Origin: DASZXJ01 sp035545895
GTDB taxonomy: Bacteria; Planctomycetota; Phycisphaerae; Tepidisphaerales; Tepidisphaeraceae
Assembly: GCA_035545895.1 (NCBI GenBank)
Contig: DASZXJ010000119.1
Span: 1 to 39,250 of the forward strand
Direction of reading: 5' to 3'
Length of the DNA stretch: 39,250 bases
In this document: in pieces, positions 34,412 through 39,250 of the stretch
Numbering within the stretch: position 1 is the first letter of the stretch
Layout: each line of letters begins with the position of its first letter
Position numbers and translations under genes: made by a program
The notes under the pieces: generated by a model
Database searches by the model: none
What the model was told of the DNA's origin: nothing
Seen by the model: only the letters and a program-made list of their open reading frames with translations

Positions 34412-34792
34412 ATGCCTTACAACCTTCACATCATTCGTCCAAACGACTTCATCGAGCTTGACGCTCGCGGAAAGCCGGACCTTGCGGCATGCCGGCGCGG
34501 CCTGGAGCGGATCGCCAAGGCCTGCATTGATCACAACATCACCTGCGCGCTGCTGGATGTCCGGGCCATGCACACAGACCTGGGCGCGGTCGATTTTTAC
34601 AACCTGGTCACCTCGTTTCACGCAATGGGTTTTCGCAGCGATCACCGCCTGGCCATCCTCCATGCTTACAACGGCGGCGACAAGGCGGAGTTCTTTGCCG
34701 CGTGCGCCGACACGCGCGGCTGGAATGTGCGCGCTTTCGACAGCTACGAGGAAGCACTCGAATGGTTCAGCGAATCTTCGCCTGTCAACTGA
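34412..34792 (+). CDS. SpoIIAA-like (STAS/SEC14-type) protein, copy 2
   Basis: 126 aa; tandem paralogue of the preceding gene. Both begin M-(S/P)-YNLHIIR, share ALLDxRxxxT, MGFRxxHRLA(V/I)L and GWNVRAFDSYE(D/E)AxEWF. A short insertion of about ten residues in copy 1 (SPAERAEFFAM) is the main difference. CGGAGAACGC lies 8 bases before the ATG. The frame overlapping it from 34296 belongs to the next gene only from 34812 on. Confidence 0.78.
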   Translation: MPYNLHIIRPNDFIELDARGKPDLAACRRGLERIAKACIDHNITCALLDVRAMHTDLGAVDFYNLVTSFHAMGFRSDHRLAILHAYNGGDKAEFFAACADTRGWNVRAFDSYEEALEWFSESSPVN

Positions 34793-34811
34793 GGCACTGA
34801 ATGGAGACCTT

Positions 34812-35876
34812 ATGAGATCACGAATCATTGCAATCGTATTGCTGCTGGGCGCGTTCGCAGGCGCCTGGTCCGTATCCTCGCGTCGAGCAGTCAACTCGGA
34901 TCCGCCGGGGCCGGCGCCGCTGGGAATGAAATGGATACCCGCCGGCGAGTTTGTCATGGGCACGAGCGATTTGAGTCGCCAGCCCAACGAGCGCGGCGCT
35001 CATCGGGTGAAGCTCGATGGGTTCTGGATGGATGCGCACGACGTCACCAACGCCGAGTTCCGCAGGTTTGTTGAAGTGACCGGCTACGTCACCGTAGCGG
35101 AAAAGCCCGTTGACTGGGAGGAGTTGAAAAAGCAGCTTCCCCCGGGCACGCCCAGGCCGGCCGATGAAATGCTTCGGCCCGGCTCGCTGGTCTTTACGCC
35201 GGCCGATCATCCGGTCGATCTGCGAGATCTTACGCAGTGGTGGCGCTGGACGCCTGGGGCGAGTTGGCGCCACCCGCAGGGTCCTGACAGCAGCATCGAC
35301 GGGAAAGACGATTATCCGGTCGTACAGGTGAGCTGGTTCGACGCGGTCGCCTATGCCAGATGGGCAGGCAAGCGCCTTCCGACGGAGGCTGAGTGGGAAT
35401 ATGCCGCGCGCGGTGGAATCGCGACCGATGCGCGATATGCCTGGGGTGACGATTTCCGCCCCGGGGGAAAGTTCATGTGCAACACTTACACCGGAACGTT
35501 TCCCGTGAAGGATACCGGTGAGGACGGCTTCGCCGGCACATCGCCCGTCGGTGCATTCCCCGCCAACGGCTATGGCCTGGTTGACATGGCCGGCAACGTC
35601 TGGCAGTGGACGGCTGATTTCTATCATGCCGACGCCAACACGGTTGCTCTGGCTTCCTGCAAGGACGGCTCCTGCTGCGTCAATCCCAAAGGCCCCAGCG
35701 ACACATTTGATCCTGCCGATCCATATGCGATTCGTCGAGTTATCAAAGGCGGATCATTTTTGTGCAACGTGAACTACTGCGAAAGCTACCGGCCGACTGC
35801 GCGTCGCGGCACGCCGCCGGACACCGGTTCGGAGCACGTGGGATTTCGCTGCGTGATGGATTTAGCCGTGAAATGA
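34812..35876 (+). CDS. Formylglycine-generating enzyme (sulfatase maturase)
   Basis: 354 aa, with a signal anchor or signal peptide (IIAIVLLLGAFAGAWS). The FGE-sulfatase domain begins GMKWIPAGEFVMGTSD and includes DDYPVVQVSWFDAVAYARWA and GNVWQWTADFYH. Near the end GGSFLCNVNYCESYRP carries both active-site cysteines (Cys318 and Cys323, spaced as in known FGE) and GFRC closes the fold. It should be an oxygen-dependent, copper-using FGE that oxidises the sulfatase cysteine to formylglycine. The two sulfatases directly downstream are obvious substrates. ATG 34812 with GGAGACC upstream. Confidence 0.94.
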   Translation: MRSRIIAIVLLLGAFAGAWSVSSRRAVNSDPPGPAPLGMKWIPAGEFVMGTSDLSRQPNERGAHRVKLDGFWMDAHDVTNAEFRRFVEVTGYVTVAEKPVDWEELKKQLPPGTPRPADEMLRPGSLVFTPADHPVDLRDLTQWWRWTPGASWRHPQGPDSSIDGKDDYPVVQVSWFDAVAYARWAGKRLPTEAEWEYAARGGIATDARYAWGDDFRPGGKFMCNTYTGTFPVKDTGEDGFAGTSPVGAFPANGYGLVDMAGNVWQWTADFYHADANTVALASCKDGSCCVNPKGPSDTFDPADPYAIRRVIKGGSFLCNVNYCESYRPTARRGTPPDTGSEHVGFRCVMDLAVK

Positions 35877-35918
35877 AAAACCAACGATTCATTCAAATCA
35901 ATTTCTCCGGAGGTTCTT

Positions 35919-37529
35919 ATGTCGCATCGTCAATCGATTCCAATCATCATGTGCATCTGTCTGCTGATGTCGATTTGTGTTCCAGCGCAGGCGCAACAAG
36001 CGGCCAAGCCCAATATCCTGGTCATCATGGGGGATGACATCGGATGGTTCAATCCCAGTTGCTACAACAGCGGGATCATGGGATACCGCACGCCCAACAT
36101 CGACCGCATCGCGGCCGAGGGGGCGCGATTCACCGACTGGTATGGGCAGCAGAGCTGCACCGCCGGGCGCGCGGCATTTATCACAGGCCAATCGCCCATC
36201 CGTACAGGTCTGACCAAGGTGGGCCTCCCCGGCGCGCCGATCGGGCTTGATCCGCAGGACCCCTGCGTCGCCGAGTTCATGAAGAACCTGGGCTACGCCA
36301 CCGGCCAGTTCGGCAAGAACCATCTGGGCGATCTCAACAAGTTCCTCCCCACCGTTCACGGCTTCGACGAGTTCTTCGGCAACCTCTATCACCTCAATGC
36401 CGAGGAGGAACCCGAGAACCCGGACTATCCAAAAGACCCCGCCTTCCGAAAGAAGTTTGGCCCGCGCGGCGTGATGCACACCTGGGCGACCGACACCGAC
36501 GACACCACCGTCGATCCCGTCTTCGGCAAGGTCGGCAGGCAGAAGATCGAGAACACCGGCCCGCTCACCATCGAGCGCATGAAGACCATCGACGACGAAT
36601 TCACCAAGGCCGCCATCGACTGGATGGACAAGCAATCGAAATCCGGCAAGCCGTTCTTCTGCTACTACAACTCGACCCGCATGCACGTCTTCACGCATCT
36701 CAAGAAAGAGAGCGAGGGCAAGACGGGTCTGGGTCTCTATCCCGACGGGATGGTCGAGCACGATGCGCACGTCGGCGACTTGCTCAAGAAACTCGACGAT
36801 CTGGGCATCGCCAACAACACCGTCGTCGTCTACACCACCGACAACGGCGCCGAAGTCTTCACCTGGCCCGACGGCGGGACCACGCCCTTCAAGGGGGAGA
36901 ACGCGACCAACTGGGAAGGCGCCTTCCGCGTCCCCATGTGCATCCGCTGGCCCGGCGTCATCAAGCCCGGCACCATCGTCAACGACATCTGCTCGCACGA
37001 AGATTTGATTCCCACATTCGCCGCCGCTGCCGGTGAGCCAGATCTCGTTGACAAGGTCAAGCAGGGCTACAAGGTCGGAGGCACCACGTTCAAAGTGCAT
37101 CTCGACGGCTACAACCTGCTGCCGTTCTTCAAGGGCGAAGTGAAGGAATCTCCGCGGCACGAGTTCGTCTACTGGTCCGACGACGGCGACCTGATCGCGA
37201 TCCGCTATAACGAGTGGAAGGCCGCTTTCTACGAGCAGCACGCCGAGATTTCGGCCAAGACGCCTCTCACGGTCTGGCAGGATCAGTTCACCAAGCTGCG
37301 AGTGCCGAATCTTTACAACGTCCGGTCCGACCCGTTCGAGCGCGGCCCGACGAGTATCTACTACGGCGACTGGTCGGCTCATCGCGTTTTCGTTCAGGTT
37401 CCCATGCAAGCGTTCGCCGCCAAGTGGCTGGCGAGTTTCAAGGAGTTCCCTCCGCGCCAAAAGCCCGCGAGCTTCAACCTGGATGAAGTGATGCGGCAAA
37501 TGGAGGAAAAGCCCCTTGGCAGCCAGTGA
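35919..37529 (+). CDS. Exported type I sulfatase, copy 1
   Basis: 536 aa with a signal peptide (IIMCICLLMSICVPAQAQQ). Alkaline-phosphatase-fold sulfatase: KPNILVIMGDDIGW (metal aspartates), SCTAGRAAFITGQ with the formylglycine site Cys80 in a C-x-A-x-R motif, FGKNHLGD with conserved Lys/His, and VVVYTTDNGAE. Substrate unknown; family members cleave sulfate esters of polysaccharides or small aryl sulfates. CGGAGG precedes the ATG. It follows the FGE by 42 bases and is paralogous to the next gene. Confidence 0.93.
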   Translation: MSHRQSIPIIMCICLLMSICVPAQAQQAAKPNILVIMGDDIGWFNPSCYNSGIMGYRTPNIDRIAAEGARFTDWYGQQSCTAGRAAFITGQSPIRTGLTKVGLPGAPIGLDPQDPCVAEFMKNLGYATGQFGKNHLGDLNKFLPTVHGFDEFFGNLYHLNAEEEPENPDYPKDPAFRKKFGPRGVMHTWATDTDDTTVDPVFGKVGRQKIENTGPLTIERMKTIDDEFTKAAIDWMDKQSKSGKPFFCYYNSTRMHVFTHLKKESEGKTGLGLYPDGMVEHDAHVGDLLKKLDDLGIANNTVVVYTTDNGAEVFTWPDGGTTPFKGENATNWEGAFRVPMCIRWPGVIKPGTIVNDICSHEDLIPTFAAAAGEPDLVDKVKQGYKVGGTTFKVHLDGYNLLPFFKGEVKESPRHEFVYWSDDGDLIAIRYNEWKAAFYEQHAEISAKTPLTVWQDQFTKLRVPNLYNVRSDPFERGPTSIYYGDWSAHRVFVQVPMQAFAAKWLASFKEFPPRQKPASFNLDEVMRQMEEKPLGSQ

Positions 37530-37605
37530 GACCCCGTTACCTGAACGATGCCGTTCGTAAATGAGCAATTAACCATTTCACTTCAAACCCATTTTTGGAG
37601 GTCTT

Positions 37606-39219
37606 ATGTTGCGTCGCAAGCGTACGATTATTGTGTCCATCATTTTAATGATGATGGCGATTTGCGGTTCTGTGCAAGCACAACAGGCAAAACCGAACAT
37701 CGTCATTATTTGGGGCGATGACATCGGCCAGTCCGACATCAGCGCCTACTCGATGGGAGTAATGGGATTCCATACTCCCAACATCGACCGCGTCGCGAAG
37801 GAAGGCGTGATCTTCACCGACTACTACGCCGAACAAAGCTGCACGGCGGGGCGCTCCTCGTTCATCACCGGCCAGTGCGGTTTTCGAACGGGGAACACCA
37901 AAGTTGGCATGCCCGGCGCGGCGCAAGGTCTTCAGTCTCGCGACGTGACCATCGCCCAGTTGCTCAAGGCCCAGGGCTACGCCACTGGCCAATTCGGCAA
38001 AAACCACCTCGGCGACCGCAATGAACACCTGCCCACCGTCCACGGTTTTGATGAGTTCTACGGCGCGCTCTATCACCTGAACGCCTCCGAAGAGCCGGAA
38101 CTGCCAGACTACCCAAATCCCAAGGATTTCCCAAATTTCTTCGCCAATTTCGGACCGCGCGGAGTGCTGGATTGCAAGGCCACCGACAAGGACGACGAAA
38201 CGGTTGATCCGCGCTTCGGCAAGGTCGGCAAGCAGACCATCAAGGACACTGGCCCGCTGACCAAAAAGCGGATGGAAACTTGTGATGACGACTTCGCCGA
38301 CCGGTCGGTGGATTTTCTCAAGCGCCAGCACGCGGCGGGCAAGCCCGTGTTTCTCTGGGTGAATTTCACCCACATGCACCTTCGCACGCATGCCAAGCCC
38401 GAGAGCATCGGTCAGGCCGGCCGCTGGCAGAGCCCTTATCACGACACCATGATCGATCACGACAAGAACGTCGGCACGGTCCTCAAGACGCTGGATGATC
38501 TGGGCATGGCGAACAACACCATCGTCATGTATTCGACCGACAACGGCCCACACATGAACACCTGGCCGGACGGTGCCATGACGCCCTTCCGCAGCGAGAA
38601 AAACTCGAACTGGGAAGGTGCCTATCGCGTGCCTTGTATGATCAGATGGCCCGGCCACATCAAGCCCGGCACGATCGAGAACGGCATCGTGTCACACCTC
38701 GACATGATGCCCACGTTCCTCGCGGCGGCAGGCGCGCCTGATGTGAAGGACCAACTCCTGAAGGGCATGAAGACCGGAGACACGACCTTCAAGGTGCATC
38801 TCGACGGCTACAACCTCCTGCCTCTCCTGACGGGCCAGACGACCGAGAGTCCGCGCAAGGAGTTCTTCTACTTCAACGACGACGCCGAGCTGGTCGGCTT
38901 ACGCTACGACAACTGGAAGTTTGTTTTTGCCGAACAGCGCGCCGAAGGAACGCTGAAGATATGGGAGGAACCCTTTACCAACCTGCGGTTTCCGAAGCTC
39001 TTCAATCTAAGGACTGATCCGTATGAAAGGGCGGACATTACGTCGAACACCTATTACGACTGGTGGTTCGACCATGCCTTTATCTGCGTGCCGGCGCAGG
39101 CCATCGTCGGCCAGTTCCTCGAAACGTTCAAGGAATTCCCGCCGAGCCAGAAAGCCGGCAGCTTTAGCGTGGACCAAGTTCTGCAAAAGCTGAGGGAAGG
39201 AGCGGCTGGCAGCAAGTAG
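37606..39219 (+). CDS. Exported type I sulfatase, copy 2
   Basis: 537 aa with a signal peptide (IIVSIILMMMAICGSVQAQQ). Same architecture as copy 1: KPNIVIIWGDDIGQ, SCTAGRSSFITGQ with formylglycine site Cys79, FGKNHLGD and IVMYSTDNGPHMNTW. It is aligned over its full length with copy 1 and ends with the same pattern (ETFKEFPPSQKAGSF). TTGGAGG lies a few bases before the ATG. The last gene of the window is complete. Confidence 0.93.
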   Translation: MLRRKRTIIVSIILMMMAICGSVQAQQAKPNIVIIWGDDIGQSDISAYSMGVMGFHTPNIDRVAKEGVIFTDYYAEQSCTAGRSSFITGQCGFRTGNTKVGMPGAAQGLQSRDVTIAQLLKAQGYATGQFGKNHLGDRNEHLPTVHGFDEFYGALYHLNASEEPELPDYPNPKDFPNFFANFGPRGVLDCKATDKDDETVDPRFGKVGKQTIKDTGPLTKKRMETCDDDFADRSVDFLKRQHAAGKPVFLWVNFTHMHLRTHAKPESIGQAGRWQSPYHDTMIDHDKNVGTVLKTLDDLGMANNTIVMYSTDNGPHMNTWPDGAMTPFRSEKNSNWEGAYRVPCMIRWPGHIKPGTIENGIVSHLDMMPTFLAAAGAPDVKDQLLKGMKTGDTTFKVHLDGYNLLPLLTGQTTESPRKEFFYFNDDAELVGLRYDNWKFVFAEQRAEGTLKIWEEPFTNLRFPKLFNLRTDPYERADITSNTYYDWWFDHAFICVPAQAIVGQFLETFKEFPPSQKAGSFSVDQVLQKLREGAAGSK

Positions 39220-39232
39220 CGCCTCGCAGGCG
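39220..39232 (+). terminator. Short hairpin after the last sulfatase
   Basis: CGCCT-CGC-AGGCG directly follows the stop codon. The sequence behind it is replaced by the poly-G end, so a T tract cannot be checked. Confidence 0.3.
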
Positions 39233-39233
39233 T

Positions 39234-39250
39234 GGGGGGGGGGGGGGGGG
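39234..39250. other. Poly-G run at the contig end
   Basis: Seventeen consecutive G's finish the window. Such an end is typical of a two-colour sequencing artefact or assembly break and is unlikely to be genomic. Confidence 0.7.

Noticed and set aside
33974..34987. 337-codon minus-strand frame opposite the SpoIIAA-like pair
   Set aside because: It spans two intact plus-strand genes and their spacers without its own motifs or ribosome binding site.
35898..37568. 556-codon minus-strand frame opposite the first sulfatase
   Set aside because: It mirrors the sulfatase codons, is valine, glycine and aspartate rich with no domain, and has no ribosome binding site.
37645..38658. 337-codon minus-strand frame opposite the second sulfatase
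   Set aside because: The same antisense shadow pattern as in the first sulfatase, valine and alanine rich, no family.

Overview
The window looks like a contig from a Planctomycetota genome, possibly a metagenome assembly because it ends in a 17-base poly-G run. The evidence is indirect: a C-terminal H-X9-DG remnant of the planctomycete DUF1559 secreted-protein family, small planctomycete-type proteins (a CxxC protein of 77 aa and a minimal kinase-like protein), a type I-G (formerly I-U) CRISPR-Cas system with a Cas4-Cas1 fusion, and sulfatases paired with a formylglycine-generating enzyme. Strong purine-rich ribosome binding sites and four-base stop/start overlaps (ATGA, GTGA) are common throughout.

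Region 1 (1-1433) holds tRNA-Ser(CGA) on the minus strand, a chimeric transposase relic, tRNA-Leu(GAG) with a clear promoter and a hairpin behind it, and a small CxxC protein. Region 2 (1559-8793, minus) is the type I-G effector operon csb1-csb2-cas3-cas8-like, with overlapping genes. Region 3 (8875-12819) is an accessory block lying between the effector and adaptation genes. It holds a two-repeat CRISPR remnant, a divergent gene pair whose start codons share one CATG, a WYL-domain regulator, an orphan DndB-like DGQHR protein that lacks its N-terminus and carries an extra C-terminal domain, and two small homologous proteins of 71 and 72 aa at either end. Region 4 (13092-15183, minus) is the adaptation module, cas4-cas1 fusion and cas2. 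A DUF1559 fragment and an AT-rich promoter follow.

Region 5 (15842-39219, plus) is a long one-direction series of 20 genes, including one short ORF that may be a remnant. It opens with a MASE1/PAS histidine kinase, a NarL-type response regulator and a receiver-only protein. These are followed by an OprB-type porin, three DUF1254/DUF1214 proteins with a 57-codon coupled ORF among them, a Cache-HAMP-SpoIIE phosphatase, DUF3300, DUF2950 and DUF2959 proteins, two further outer-membrane barrels, a polytopic membrane protein, a lipoprotein, two SpoIIAA-like proteins, a formylglycine-generating enzyme and two sulfatases.

In the first half the genes appear to form an antiviral locus: Csb1, Csb2 and the Cas8-like protein make the crRNA-guided complex, Cas3 degrades the target, Cas4-Cas1 and Cas2 would add spacers, and the WYL protein may regulate. 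The near absence of an array suggests the main array lies elsewhere or was lost. In the second half nearly every product is a signalling protein or is exported to the envelope. I read this as one sensor-controlled envelope and sulfatase system whose substrate is unknown; this is the best candidate for an undescribed system here, together with the small LPY/WRAL/RK protein family in the defence block.
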